From Parus major (taxonomy: Eukaryota > Chordata > Aves > Passeriformes > Paridae): a stretch of 64,000 nucleotides of DNA. Shown here piece after piece: positions 24,415-36,190 of the stretch. The notes below the pieces were generated by a model. The model made no database searches. It was given only the letters and a program-made list of their open reading frames with translations, and was not told where the DNA came from. The position numbers and the translations under genes are program-made. Location of the stretch: positions 4,055,787-4,119,786 of the forward strand of contig NC_031772.1 of assembly GCF_001522545.3 (NCBI RefSeq), in the 5' to 3' direction. Every line of letters begins with the position of its first letter. Positions within the stretch are counted from its first letter, which is position 1.

Positions 24415-26117
24415 ATATAAATATGGCTATATATAAAAATAAAACTATTTATCCTAGACCAGCTATAGGTCAAAAACCTTTATCTGAACCTCCTGACATG
24501 GGATATATCAAATGAGCAGACAATCTGTGTGGAAAATACAAACTTCAGAAGTCACCGTAAAATAGATCTTCTGAAAGGTAATGTTTTAATTTACATTTTA
24601 TGTAAGAATGCCTCACTGTACACATATCCTACAGATCAAACTAAAACTAAAAATATTGACAATATCTATGATAATGTGCCTTAAATGACACACTTAAATG
24701 ATGTTTTTAGAGTATTTGATTTTGCAAAAGGTATTTTAAGGTAACATTAAATGAAGACATATTTTCAAGCCCCTTAAACCTGCAGAGGATGTTGCAGTGC
24801 TTGCTTATTTAAAAGGCTAAGATGTAAAATACAGAGCTGGACCACAAAGTTCTTTATTCTGCCCCCAGTGATCTCAAGCTGAGCTCTGCAGAACATATTC
24901 TCTGGAATACTGCAGGAATATCTGCACAGCCAAATATCCTGAGCAGGCTGGAAGTGCTCTCTAAGGGGATTACTTCCAGCCCACAACGATTTTTGGGAAG
25001 GAGAAGGTTCAGCACTGCTTCCAGTGAGCCATGGGTGTGCACTGTCCTGAGAGGAACTGTGTGCCAGGGAAATTCTCTTTGGAATTCTGCCACTGCAGCC
25101 TCACAGACTCTCTCACTGCTGCTTCCAGATTGTACCAATGGGCCTAAAGTTGGTGAAAACTATGTTATCCTAAGTGTGTTTCCATGGAGGGGCGTGCCAG
25201 GGGCAGGATTTCCATAGAGAAAAGAGTGGGAGTTCTGTTCCCCACTCCAGCTCTGACACACCAAATTCAGACATTTGGGTTTTTACACATTTCCACAAGT
25301 CTGGGAACAGCGTTTCCTCTCAGTTCCTCCAGACTGTGTCAGTCAACAGGCACAACACCATGAGCTGCCTCTGTCTAGAATATGTTTCCTTCATTTAGGA
25401 AAGTGCAGTAATTCATCAGTGATTTAACCTATAGACATCTGAAGGTTGGAGAGCACCTCAGAGGGGCTGTTGACCTTCAGCAACTGAAAGAATTGAAGCT
25501 CCAGCCTCAGTCAATATATATTTATCTTTCTGTTGGGACTATTACAACTGTTCAAGTAATGCTGACCTTGAAACTTCTGCACACGATACACCAGAATAAT
25601 GATCCCTGAAGGAAGAGTATAAAAATACCTAAATAGGATATCTAAATCCAAAATGCACATAAAGATAAAAGGAAGCATTTCAAAATGTAAAGTCGCTTAA
25701 GATGTGGTAATATTATTGAAGCTCCTATTAATTATAATTTGAATAACATTGCTAAATACCATAATTACACATTTCTAAATATTTTAATGATAGGATATAA
25801 TTTATGTCAAAGACCTTGTTTGTTTCATTGTGAAATCTTTGCCTATTTGTAATTAATTTAATGTCTGACTGACAGCCTCGTAAATCGAAATCATCTCCAT
25901 CTTCAACCTGCTCTGCAAAACAGCAAGAGCACAAAGTCTTAACCCTGGGCCTTGGGCTTTTTCAACTTTGCTGAAGACAGAAAATTACAAGAAATAAAAT
26001 GGCTGGTTTCATGTGATGTCCCAGTTACTTGTTCCTTCACATTTCATGCAGAATTTTCTCTCAAATTTGAGATTCAAACAGCAGCCAGGACCAATTACAT
26101 TACATTAATCTAAAATA

Positions 26118-26140
26118 TTATGGTACTACGGGTACCATAA
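26118..26140. repeat. 9-bp perfect inverted repeat (hairpin)
   Basis: TTATGGTAC (26118-26126) and GTACCATAA (26132-26140) are exact reverse complements around a 5-base TACGG loop. The stem is too short for a microRNA precursor and no transcription unit is visible nearby. Confidence 0.8.
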
Positions 26141-27628
26141 AAGGAACCCTCCTGGGGCCTCTCTTTTTCCAATACCCTATACTTGACAGGGGCAGTTGGA
26201 AAGTCTTTTCAAGCAAGTTTTTGGAGATGACTTCTCTGAAAAAACTGAAACTCTCTCTGGAGGTGGCTGGAGTAAAGATGAGAATCATCAGAATGAGACT
26301 GAGCACAGAATACACTGACGTGGTTTCACATCCATCCTTAAAAGCACCATATTCCATATATAAAATTATAGGAAAAAATCCCCAAAAGAAAACCAAACCC
26401 AAAGTCTTAAATTGGCTGTTTGACTTCTCTTCTGGGCATTCCAAAACCAACAGAAAAATCCTTCAAATTCAAACTGCAGCTACACACTGTCCATCAACAA
26501 CTGCACCTGAGCTATTTACAGGTTTTAATTGAAGGAATTACTACTTAAAAACTCACAGTAAGGGCAGTCTGTTAGATTTTATATCACCTACTCATCACTC
26601 AGACTTCTCCACTCTCTTTTCTGTAGAGCCCAGGGCATTACCACAACACTGATCACTGGAATCAGAGACATCAGTGCCCAAGAACACCAAAAAACACTGG
26701 CACCAAGGAATAGTTTGTTTTCTTTCTCCCTTTGGATTGTTCCTCTCACTTCAGAAGACCCAATAAATACTTGAAGAAAATCATCTCACTTGCACACTTT
26801 GTTAACAAAGGTGCAACTTACTTTCAAGTGCAAATGTGACCTGAGTCAGCTACCAAATGCATAAAATAAACATGTCCACATCTTAAAAATTATTTTCCAA
26901 CCTCACCACAGATTTCATAACTGTCAGCTTTCTGGCTGTCTGGAATTTTCTATTTTCTGAAAGCCTGAATCAACAGAATCAGCATTATGCTTTCTAACTG
27001 ACCTGATAAGCTCTTGTTGGAGAGGGAGAAGGAAACTCATGCTCCAACTCCTCCAATTCAGAACCTGGGATATTTTTTAAATATGCTCCCACCACTTGCA
27101 GTTGCCAGGATGCAAAGTGGGTTTAAAAAGGGCTGTAAAATAGCAGTAGAGTCTTTTTGTAACTAAATCCAACTTGTGAAAAGTATTCTTGGTTGAGTTA
27201 AAACATGCAGCACAAGCAGTGAGCTGCCTGTAAATGAAGATGACCCACCAAAACCCCACCTGAACACACTGAGGTACAATGGACACAGACACCACCACTA
27301 CAGAGAGCATCTAATGGCAATTCCACAAGAGATTTTCTGTTCAGTGCATTTTATTTGGGCTCAGGAGAGCCAGTACCATTATATTTTGCATGGTATTATC
27401 CCAGATGCTGCTGTGTCTCGGATTTATTTATGCATTTCCCATTGGGATACAGGAGTTTGCATGAAAACCTGATCCCTCAAGCAGGTACTGTTTTTCCTAC
27501 TGCAGCCAGTAAAGGGCTACCTTAAAACAGGAGAAAAAAGCTAAAAACTGCACCTATTCAATGCAGCTCAGTGTGGTACATGGAGTTTTATCTCATCCAT
27601 ATATTGCATAATAAAATTTACTGTTATA

Positions 27629-28159
27629 TTAACTCTCTTCCATGATGTCCACTGGATTAAGGCTGCAGGAGAAACGGGGTTTTTTATAAAGAAATCTGCT
27701 GGCTTTGGAAGAATGAGGCTCAGCTGGGGATACAAGAACTTCATCTCTTGGTAAGCAGTTCAGCATCAAACCTGTCAGTGCACGAGGCACTCCTGTCTGA
27801 GCACTGCTTGGTGAAATGAAGTCCAAGAGCTTTGGACACCTTCTGCCCAACAGCATAATCACAAATTCTGCCTCCAGGAGACCACTCAGCTCTGAAATCC
27901 AGAGAAAGGCCCATGCAAGCAGTGCTGCAGAGAAGGATAATCCTCCTGGATAGCCTGGGGAGAGCTGCCTCAGTGCCCCTGCTGCTGGCACTGCATTATC
28001 CCTGCTGGACTGACTGTGCAGGATGGGGCTGGGGGTGTGCCAGGGTCTGGCCAGCTGCCCCCAAAGGCACCCCAGGAGCAGCAGAGCCAGCCCAGGGCAG
28101 CTGCAGGCAGGCTCTGAACAGAAACCAAGGGAGAGCTCACACAGAACTACAGGCAGCAC
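27629..28159 (-). other. 176-codon open frame, unrecognised
   Basis: The second-longest open frame without ambiguous bases lies in a locally GC-richer stretch. Residues 1-90 are rich in L, A, S and P, as expected from GC-rich antisense reading. The C-terminal part (about residues 110-176) looks less biased but matches no protein family I recognise. No splice signals, Kozak context or homologous repeat can be argued. It may be a chance frame; a decayed exon or retrocopy is the alternative. Confidence 0.15.
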
Positions 28160-30864
28160 ACACCACTCAGGACAAATGAAGATTTTTCTTCCAGGTTAGG
28201 AATCACTGCTGCCCAGACCATGCAGAGAATTCCTGAGTATCTGTCTTCTCTGAAGAGACAAATGTAATTTCTTGATGCCACCTCAAAAATATCAAATTAA
28301 CCACCTCTAAATCACCCAGCCCAGTCTCAATAGACCAGTACTGATTAAGGCAGGACATAAATACTATTTTTTTCCAAATGTGGTCTAATTATTGTGTCTT
28401 TTACACATAAGGAATGTCTCTAAAAAACTGTGAACAATCCCCTTATTTCATTTAGCCTGCAGAATATCTCAGTTTTGCCCTGTACTGTTTTAGCATGGGG
28501 AGCAGCAGAAGATGATGAAGTTTAATGGGAACTATTACTTAGTTGTTCAAAATTCAAGGTCTCTGGCACATCAGTGGCCAAAACAAAAACCTGCTGACTG
28601 AAAAAAAAACCAAGTACATAAACAATTTATTGTAACTGCATTTCTTCTTACATATTATATTAAAACCTGATGCAAAATGTTGACTCAGATGAGCTAGATA
28701 TAACAAAAAGATTCCTTATATTGAGCATAACTTTTTAATAGTATTCACAGAATTCCCCCAGCCTTGTTAATTTCATAATGTTATTCTCCCTATATATTTT
28801 AAGCCAGTGCTACAGCAAACTGGGATAGGTGGGGTAGGAATTCCCCCACTTTAATTTCTCGAGGATAACAATTAAAGCTCTGCCAGCCTATGTACCATGT
28901 TACACTGAATTTATGAACAAAGGTGACGCTGAAGATTAATCAGCACACACAGGCCTGTCAAACTCCTCTGACTCCACAACGTGAATTTATTATGCAAAAA
29001 TGGCTACAATAGGTGAAATTTACTGGCTTAGACACAGAATGTTCCTTATTCAGCAAGTATCCAGAATATTCAGAGATGTTTCTTTAACCAAACAATGAAG
29101 CAGGACAGGATCTGAGCCAGCACAGAGCTTGTTATGATTTATAGCACAAGAATTACTTTTAGGATGGTTGCTAAGGGGTTTGTGAGTTCTGATGGGGATG
29201 GAGTTGGTGACTCTCAGCCTATCCCCATCCCTGGGCTGGTTCCCTCCTTCCCTCTCCTTCAGGCTGTACAGGACACACCCTGAAGTCAGTTCTCCTGCAG
29301 CTCCAGTTCAACAATTATTCCCTAAAGGTTCTACTTGTAACTCAGAAATCCATGGAAAACTCAGAAATCCATAGAAGAGCAGCTTTACTAAAACAAGGAT
29401 CAAGCAGTTATGTAACCAGTGTATGGAAAGGGTCCCATTTCCCAGATTTGGCATTTGCCCAATTACTAAGAGCTTTACTTTCCAACCTCAATATTATGTT
29501 ACTGAAGCTAATTTTTTTTAATTGGGGAAGATGGAATATTATCTCTGCTGAACTCCAAACCGCTTTGGAACATAATGTTTTAAACAAACTTCCAACCAAC
29601 GCTGTACAGATGGCACAAAGCCTCTCCACCTTTATTACAACAAATAAAAATGATGTACAGCATACTGAGGAGTTTTCAGCACAGAAATCCCAGGTAACAC
29701 CTTCACTGCATGCTGCTGGAAGGTGCCTGGAACTCTAAATGATGCTGGAGAGGTTTATTCAGAACCAACAACATGGAAGATACAACAACTCACAATTGTT
29801 ATGCAAAGTTAATGGTGAGGACGTACAATAATTAAACCAGTATCAAGCTGTAAGCTCCCATCTGAAACAGGAAAGTCTTTTTCTTTCTTTAAAAATAATT
29901 ATTTTCTTACCCTATCCCCAGCAATGACAGGAAATTTCTAACTAATTTCCTTAGTTTTTTGGTGAAAACAATGACCAGAAGATACATTAATACTGTACCA
30001 AACTCTAGGGAATCCCAATTCTGGAGTGGAAACAAGTTCTGTATCTCCCCAATCCATTTCCATAGCTGTTTCAATTACAAAGTATTTTGAAATTACCCAA
30101 AACAGGGTGAACAGACACAAATCTACTTCTTGAATACACCAAAAAAAAAACCACACATACAGACTTTCATAATGGAAGAGCAGCAATGTTTATACTGCAA
30201 GAAAGAATAGAAAGGTTTTACTGGTCACTCTTGGATTTTACTGTATCTGAATTGCCAAAAGCTTAAACAAGTATTTCTTTCAGCTGATTCTCTATTACTC
30301 AGTCATGTCTTGAAAATATTAGCAAAACACAAAGGCTGACAACACCAAGAATGATTTTGGAGCTGGCTCTCCAGGATGAGAGAAGGCTTTACCTCCTGCT
30401 CCAGTCTTCTGTCCCTGCTTTTTTGTTTTTAAACTGCCTCCTTTAGTCAATGAAAAAAAAAAATGCAGCATGTAGACACACAAGTCTTTCCCTCTTGCTT
30501 AAATGCAACAAATACAGCAGCAATGGGTAAATCTCAGAACAGAACCTTTTGCTTCTTTCCTCCACCTGGTGCTCAAAATAAAAGCACGTTACTGAGAACG
30601 AAGAGCAAGAAAATGAAAATATGTGGGGATGTTAAAAGTGCAGCTTCCTCTGCATTACAGGAAAGTTTCAACTTAGTGATTACCTCAATTCAGAAACAGG
30701 AACAGCACTAGTGAGCTACCAGGGAAGTTTCCCCCAGTCATTCTAATTTTTTTTATAAACAAAGGATCCAAGCAGAACTCTTTGATTCTGCCTGATGTAA
30801 AAAACAGGGATGAAATGGCTGGAAACACTGCAGTGTGTCTGTACCTCCAGCTCCAGGGCTCAGG
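28160..30864. other. Non-coding stretch, no gene seen
   Basis: Unique AT-rich DNA. It includes a 19-bp tandem duplication at 29339-29376. The 128-codon plus-strand frame (29352-29738) starts inside that duplication and is opposed by a 73-codon minus frame, so it is not persuasive. Confidence 0.65.
29339..29376. repeat. 19-bp tandem duplication
   Basis: AACTCAGAAATCCATGGAA (29339-29357) is followed immediately by the same 19 bases with one substitution, G to A (29358-29376). It looks like a single recent slippage or repair event. Confidence 0.9.
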
Positions 30865-31110
30865 TCAGTCTCTGTTCACAGGCAGCTGGCAACAGGACAG
30901 CTGTGCTGTGCCAGGGAAGGCTCAGGGTGGATATTTGGGAGAAATTCTCCACTAGAAGAGAGGTGATGCATTGGAACAGACTGCCCAGGGAAGTGGTGAA
31001 GTCACCATCCCTGAAGTGTTCAAGAAATGTAGATGTGGCAGTTCACAGGATGCCAAAGGTTGGACTTGATGATCTTGGAAGTCTCTTCCAACATTAAAGA
31101 TTCTGTGTCT
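30865..31110 (+). mobile_element. CR1 LINE 3' fragment
   Basis: The sequence follows the 3' end of avian CR1 elements in order: 'tctctgttcacaggcagctg', 'attggaacagactgcccagg', 'aagtggtgaagtcaccatcc', 'ttggacttgatgatcttgg', 'tcttccaac', and the terminal ATTCTGTG unit of the CR1 8-bp tail. The sense strand is plus. It is truncated at the 5' end, as most CR1 copies are, and has diverged enough to lose any frame. The 95-codon open frame across it (30810-31097) is a by-product. Confidence 0.9.
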
Positions 31111-31779
31111 ACACAAAGAAGCTCTCAAGGGAAACAGCAGCAAAGTGGTTTTGCTGTTGTCCCCCAAAATTTTTGCTGCCTTCTGGGCTCTCACAGTAAG
31201 GACAGCAACTGCACTGTCACAGAGAGTGACTTTTGCTGAGCCAGGATCAACAAGTCCCTAGATCAAGCCTATAAGGCTTCCTGGTTTATGAACAAACAGA
31301 GAAAATACAATTCCTAAATCCTACAGTCCTTGTAAGACTCCTCATGCCTTCTGCTTTCTAACCTGAAACTGATAGAGAGCTCACAACAGATTAACTTCTT
31401 TCATTCCTGACCACTCCATTTTTATACAGTGTGAGTAGGACAATATTGCAATATGTTTTCCTCTCAAATTGTTTTTTAAGATATTTCACAAGTTAGACGA
31501 GGTTCCTTTTAAAAACCCTGGCTCTTTAGGTGTTAAACACAAGTAGTAAATCCACTCTGTCAAATTGTCCCATTTATAATATTTAATCTTCCTTCTGTAA
31601 TCAGGAGAGCTGAAGTACACATTCAGAGTTGCTTTCCTTTGACACAGTTCTCTTATTACTGTCTCTTTTCCTCACATAATGTCCCACAGCAGCTGTGCCA
31701 TTATGATGATGCTTTCTCTTCTCTCTTTTTCTTTTTTTAAACAGCCTCTCTAGCACAAATAATTAAAACATGTATTTAC
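31111..31779. other. Non-coding stretch, no gene seen
   Basis: AT-rich unique DNA downstream of the CR1 tail. No open frame, RNA or repeat assignment was possible. Confidence 0.6.
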
Positions 31780-32180
31780 CTTCCATCACTTGGCTGAGAC
31801 TAAGTGCACATTTTGCAGGGAGGGGGGCAGTTGTTTGTTTCTTTTTATTTTATTTCTGAGCAGTGACATATTGATGTTTCGGATAATAAATCATTCCAAT
31901 TTGTTCATCCCTGCCAACAATGGTTTTAATCTTCATTTACGACTTGCAAAGTCCGTTTTGTTGGAAGCGTTTGATAAAATACTCAATTACCATTTTTTTT
32001 TTGCACTGCAGTTCAACTGCTGTGCTGATAAAGGCTCTAGCTCAGAAGATAAACTGCAAATAATTCCTGAAGAACAAATGTCAGAGGCAGTTTACAATGA
32101 ATGGGATTTTTTTTTTTTTTGAGCAGATTATTCTCCCACCAAAGTGACAGGGCAGCTCAATATTTATTTTGTTGAGAATG
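31780..32180. promoter_or_regulatory. Candidate conserved block with SOX and TEAD-like motifs
   Basis: AACAATGG at 31916-31923 is the canonical SOX-type site and CATTCCA at 31892-31898 is a TEAD-type site. A few CpGs are kept nearby (about 31880, 31940, 31953, 31968). A 110-codon plus frame (31790-32122) crosses the block but ends in a T-run and has no domain. Regulatory function is inferred from motifs only. Confidence 0.25.
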
Positions 32181-32490
32181 TCATTTAAATATTGTTTGAC
32201 ACCTGCTCCCTGCAGTAAGCTACTCAGCACAGAGCACTTTCAAGGGGTTTGGAGTGAGGTTCCAGATCTACTAATATATTTCAGGGACTTGATTTAAGAA
32301 GTAGAAATGGCAGCTTCAAGACACACTTGGCAATTCTTCCCAGGTAACTAAATAGGGAAATACAACCAGTGTGCATGTGCTGCACACAACTGTGTGCTCA
32401 GGGCCCCAGGAAAACAACACAGCAAATGTCTGAGTAAAGCAGGGACCTAAGGAAGATGCTGAAGTTTTCAACTCATCCCTGTGCAGCTTC

Positions 32491-33042
32491 TGTGACATTA
32501 AATTAAAAAAAAAAAAAAATTAAAAAATAAAATAAAAAATTTGGATTACTTTTCATCCCTTCATGTATAGGAGAGAAGGTTTCCCGAGAGTTCAGTGGGA
32601 TCCTCCCCCATGGATGCTCTCCAGGTGGCTGTGGTGGGTTGCTGGCTGTGCTCAGCTCATCACACATTGTCTCTGCTGCTCCTTCCTCTGGTCCAGCATG
32701 GGATCCCTCCCTGGGAGACACTTCCAGGAATTTCTCCAACCTGAGTCCTTCCCACAGGCTGCAGCTCTTCTTGAGCAGCTCCTGTCCTGCATGGATCCCT
32801 TTCCATGGGGTGCAGTTCAGAATCAGGATCACAAGTCCACTGTGGGCTTCCCATGGGATTCCAAGCTCCTTCAGGCTCCTCCAGGAGCTGCAGGGGCAGG
32901 GCTGCACCACCACCTCCCACTGCCAAAACCTGGCCACATCCAACAGCTGAACCCAACTCCCACTGCTGCAATTCCCTACAGCAAAACAGGATTTCCCCCT
33001 CTCCCAGCTGTGGAGTTAAGCTGGTGACAGAGCGGGACCACA
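32491..33042 (-). mobile_element. Interspersed repeat, probably an ERV-derived LTR
   Basis: The GC-rich body read on the minus strand contains word order that I recall from avian ERV LTRs: 'gaaggagcagcagagacaat' then 'gtgtgatgagctgagcacag', followed by a T/A-rich stretch. That AT-rich part corresponds to 32497-32540 here. Candidate boundaries have matching TGTG and CACA ends (32491 and 33042; 552 bp), but the flanking five or six bases do not form a target duplication, so the ends are uncertain. Open frames of 146, 154 and 127 codons on both strands are by-products of CpG-depleted GC-rich repeat sequence. It could instead be another bird-specific repeat class. Confidence 0.5.
32497..32540. 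repeat. A-rich low-complexity tract
   Basis: Long A runs broken by single T residues at the left edge of the probable LTR-derived repeat. On the minus strand it is T-rich and lies near that element's 3' end. Confidence 0.8.
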
Positions 33043-34289
33043 AAGCCCTTTATGTCTAAAGGATCATTCATGAAATAATATTATTTCCTATATTATCACC
33101 TAACCAGTGGTTCTTCCAGTCCTTTAAAAATCAGAGCATTCTTCCAAAAATGCTCTCCTGAAATGAACACAAACTGTACAAACACCTGTGAAGGTGCTGG
33201 GAGGATGGCACAGCACAGCCAGGGATGCACCCAGAACATTCCCTGAGAAAAGGCCCCTCCCTGTCTTTCCAAAAAGCAAGTAGCCAAGAGCCATTTATCT
33301 TAATGAATTAAAGGTGCAATTATTGTAATTATGTCTTTTGCTTCAGTTTGTTAATTTGTTTTCAACTACCTTGGTTTATTTGCTTCAGTTATGTGTTATT
33401 TTGTCTGGAGGGATTCAGAGAACACACTGAAGGTGGAGCCTTCCCCTTTCCTCACAAAAGACTTGGAATAAGAGGCATGCAGGATGCACACACACAGTAC
33501 TGCAAGGCAACAGGAACCCAGCAAAATCAGAGATATACTGTAATTCAACACTGGCTGAAGTGTATCAAATGCTTTGAAAGGCCATAATCTGCTAAATTAG
33601 GTCAAAGATCTATCTGCACTTCAGAGATCTTTATACTCACAACTGGCAGGAAGGAAAATCGTACTAAACCAAAAATAAGCTTTGAGTTAGTACATTCATC
33701 ATACCAAATACATGTGCATGGGCTTTAGTCATAACCCTAACTGTATTTATAAAATACTTCCTTCCAACTACTTTTATATCCACGTATGCCTAATAGGCAT
33801 ATATAAATCAGAGCATGTATTTTCTCAAGTTCTCATCTCACATATGAATATTTGGTCTTCTCTTCAGTAAGACAAAATTAAAACTTATGGATAAAAAAGA
33901 GAGAAAGTGTTTTTACAGGTAAAATATTAGTCATTAGGCTCCTTTTTAAAATTGTAATAAATGACAAGGGAGTGACTACAAATGATCTGACCAGAAGTAG
34001 AGATGGAGAGCTCTGGAATACAACAATCAGCACGCACTTAAACGAAGCACATGTGCACATTAAATCCAGAAAACAATGCCATGACACATGCAGGACCAGA
34101 ATGGGAAGGTGGTGACTAATCTGGCCCCCAGGGTTAACAGAACTGGGCACAGAGCACAATCTAATGATGGTGTGAGTTATTACAGAGACAAGATGGAGTA
34201 TCCAATTCCCCAGCGTGTATGTGCATGTGTACACGTGTACATCTGTAAATACATGCTTTACAAACCTATTACTGCTTTTCACCAGCCTC
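33043..34289. other. Non-coding stretch with two palindromes
   Basis: No gene seen. A 17-bp palindrome with a single central base is at 33785-33801 (TATGCCTA, A, TAGGCATA). A 14-bp perfect palindrome with an E-box core is at 34228-34241 (TGTACACGTGTACA). A 134-codon minus frame (33878-34282) is hydrophobic and unrecognised. Confidence 0.6.
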
Positions 34290-34865
34290 TCAAAAAGTAT
34301 TGAGATTAATGAATAATTGGGTTTCCAAATCTCTCATTGTTCCTCTTTGCTGCTGTGGCTCAATACAGACATCATTACTTCTCCACCAGTGTAGTGATTC
34401 TGTTCGTCATGCCTGAAACAACTACAGCACGGAGATTAAATACAATCTATATCCACATAAATCATTGAATAAATGAATCATGAAATTAATATGTAAATTG
34501 TGTGTTTAACCTCTATTTATACAGCACTGTCTGTCACCATGTAGTAAATCTAAAACTAATTGCAAATTCACAACTCTGCAAAAAGAACACCATGGTAAAA
34601 GCTTGACATATTTATTAACTAAATGTTGAACTACATTGAGTAAGTAATTAACAGTCATGCCAGAACAGGGAGAGGAAATTATATTTAAGCACAGATGTCA
34701 CCTGTATGAAATGGCTAAAACTATTTCAGATTAGATTTTGATATTAATCAAAGAATACTCCTATTTAATTTTTGACAGACAAATCTGTTTCCATTTATTC
34801 ATGATTCCATTAAACACTCCGTTTTTAAACCTGAATGTCATGTCCATTCTCACTCCAGTATGTTC
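34290..34865. promoter_or_regulatory. Candidate conserved AT-rich non-coding block
   Basis: Dense homeodomain-like cores (AGATTAATGAATAATTGG near 34304-34321, ATTAATATGTAAATT near 34485-34499, GATATTAATCAAAG near 34739-34752) occur in repeat-free sequence with two isolated CpGs (about 34407 and 34432). There are no open frames. The enhancer reading is inferred; a low-complexity AT background is the null explanation. Confidence 0.2.
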
Positions 34866-35985
34866 CTTTTAATGTCTTTTAAAAGAAAACGTGAAGAAGA
34901 AAGCAGTAAGGTTAAATGGTAATAAAATCTTCCTACAGTGTAGACAAAACACCCTAAAAGGACCAGAAAAATTATTTTGTATTAAGTTAAATTCCATTAT
35001 TTATTTCTTTGATACATAAAGAACTGAATTCAAGCCTTAAGATACCATATCTAATTTAATTTCTACATATTTCCAATGCTTTCTGATGAACAATAGGCAC
35101 CTCCTCCCAGCTGATCATGGAAGGCCCCAGCAGCATGCACCAATACAGAGATTCTTCCTAAGTCTGATTTTGCTCTAGAATTGCAATGTATTCAAGACCT
35201 AAAATATCTAAGTAGATGTTCTATGAAAGCACCTGTACAAATGTGTTTGTAGATTCCCAAGAATCTACAGGTCATGACAGAATAAAAGGGAGGGGAGATG
35301 TTCTCCCTTCAGGCAGCCAAGACTGAACCCAAGGCACAAAGGAAGTGATGCTCATCAGGAGTACCCTGCTGCCAAACACAAACTTCACTGTGGAACCCCT
35401 AACCTTAACCTTTCCATCTTAAAATCCTCAGCTGCTGAAACTGAGCATATATACTAACAATTAGCAGAAAATAGAAGAAATATCTGCCTATGAAGTCAGA
35501 CTGGCCATATGTCACCTCCCTTCTTTGCTTTTCTTACCTTCAACAGGTCAATACAGGTACCCTCCATGTGCAATTCCCAAGCAAGACGTGAGCACAAGGC
35601 AGGTTCATAACCATGGAAAAATGAATCCTTGCTGAATATCAGAACAGCAGAGTGAAATCGATTATATAATAAATATGTACTTTAAAACACAGCAACTGGC
35701 CCACTGGGAAAACCTCCTTTCTTAACAGGCACTATAAATTTGAAAAATATCCCAAGTAAATTCCAGTGGATTCAAATGGAAAATGCACACTGCTAGGGAA
35801 GCAAGCATCTGATTCCAGTAAAAAAAAAAAGGGTGAGATCCTGAAATAGCCAAGACTGATGAGAAAACTCACACAGACTTTTATGCACTTGTTTCCAGGC
35901 TTTTAGCAAAGATAAACTCAGATAAAGCAGATAAATTTTACTTCATATGGAATTTATAGACGTAAGCTTGCCCCTCATGGCAAAT
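34866..35985. other. Non-coding stretch, no gene seen
   Basis: Unique AT-rich sequence with an A run at 35820-35830. No open frame of 60 codons or more lies in it, and no repeat was recognised. Confidence 0.65.
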
Positions 35986-35989
35986 TCAT

Positions 35990-36190
35990 CCTGCCCACAG
36001 CGTTCCTCACGCTGTGCCTGATGAGGCTACAGGAGCATTAGGATCCCCATCTCACAACCTGCACAGCAGAGCCACAAAGAGATGAGGTGATTTGTCCAAG
36101 GTCACCACACGAATCATTTCCAGGGCCAGCAATGAGACCTAAGTTCCTCAACTCCTGGTTCTGGCAACCAGACCATGATGCCTTTAAGTG
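35990..36190 (-). mobile_element. MIR-like CORE-SINE relic
   Basis: The plus strand follows the reverse complement of mammalian MIR in order. A 'tcctcac...gatgagg' block (36005-36025) comes first, then 'ggatccccatctcaca', 'gagatgaggtgatttgtcc', 'aaggtcacc' (about 36099-36106), a degraded 'ggccagcaatgagacct' B-box counterpart (36124-36140), and a closing 'ctggttctgg' segment. So the SINE sense strand, with its tRNA-derived pol III promoter, is minus. MIR/CORE-SINEs predate amniotes and are rare and heavily decayed in birds. Both ends are approximate. Part of it overlaps a 103-codon open frame (36087-36398) that has no other support. Confidence 0.7.

Larger units (their letters stand above)
23631..27628. 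other. Non-coding stretch, no gene seen
   Basis: Unique, mostly AT-rich DNA. It contains a short CA microsatellite (24399-24414) and a 9-bp hairpin (26118-26140), listed separately. Open frames of up to 110 codons overlap on opposite strands (26118-26450 and 26221-26532) and are not recognisable. Confidence 0.65.

Noticed and set aside
26118..26140. MicroRNA precursor at the 9-bp hairpin
   Set aside because: The stem is far too short and no extended pairing exists on either side.
30810..31097. 95-codon plus-strand frame
   Set aside because: It covers the 3' non-coding part of a CR1 element.
32503..33043. Frames of 146, 154 and 127 codons on both strands
   Set aside because: They overlap one another inside a probable LTR-derived repeat; CpG depletion of GC-rich sequence explains the openness.
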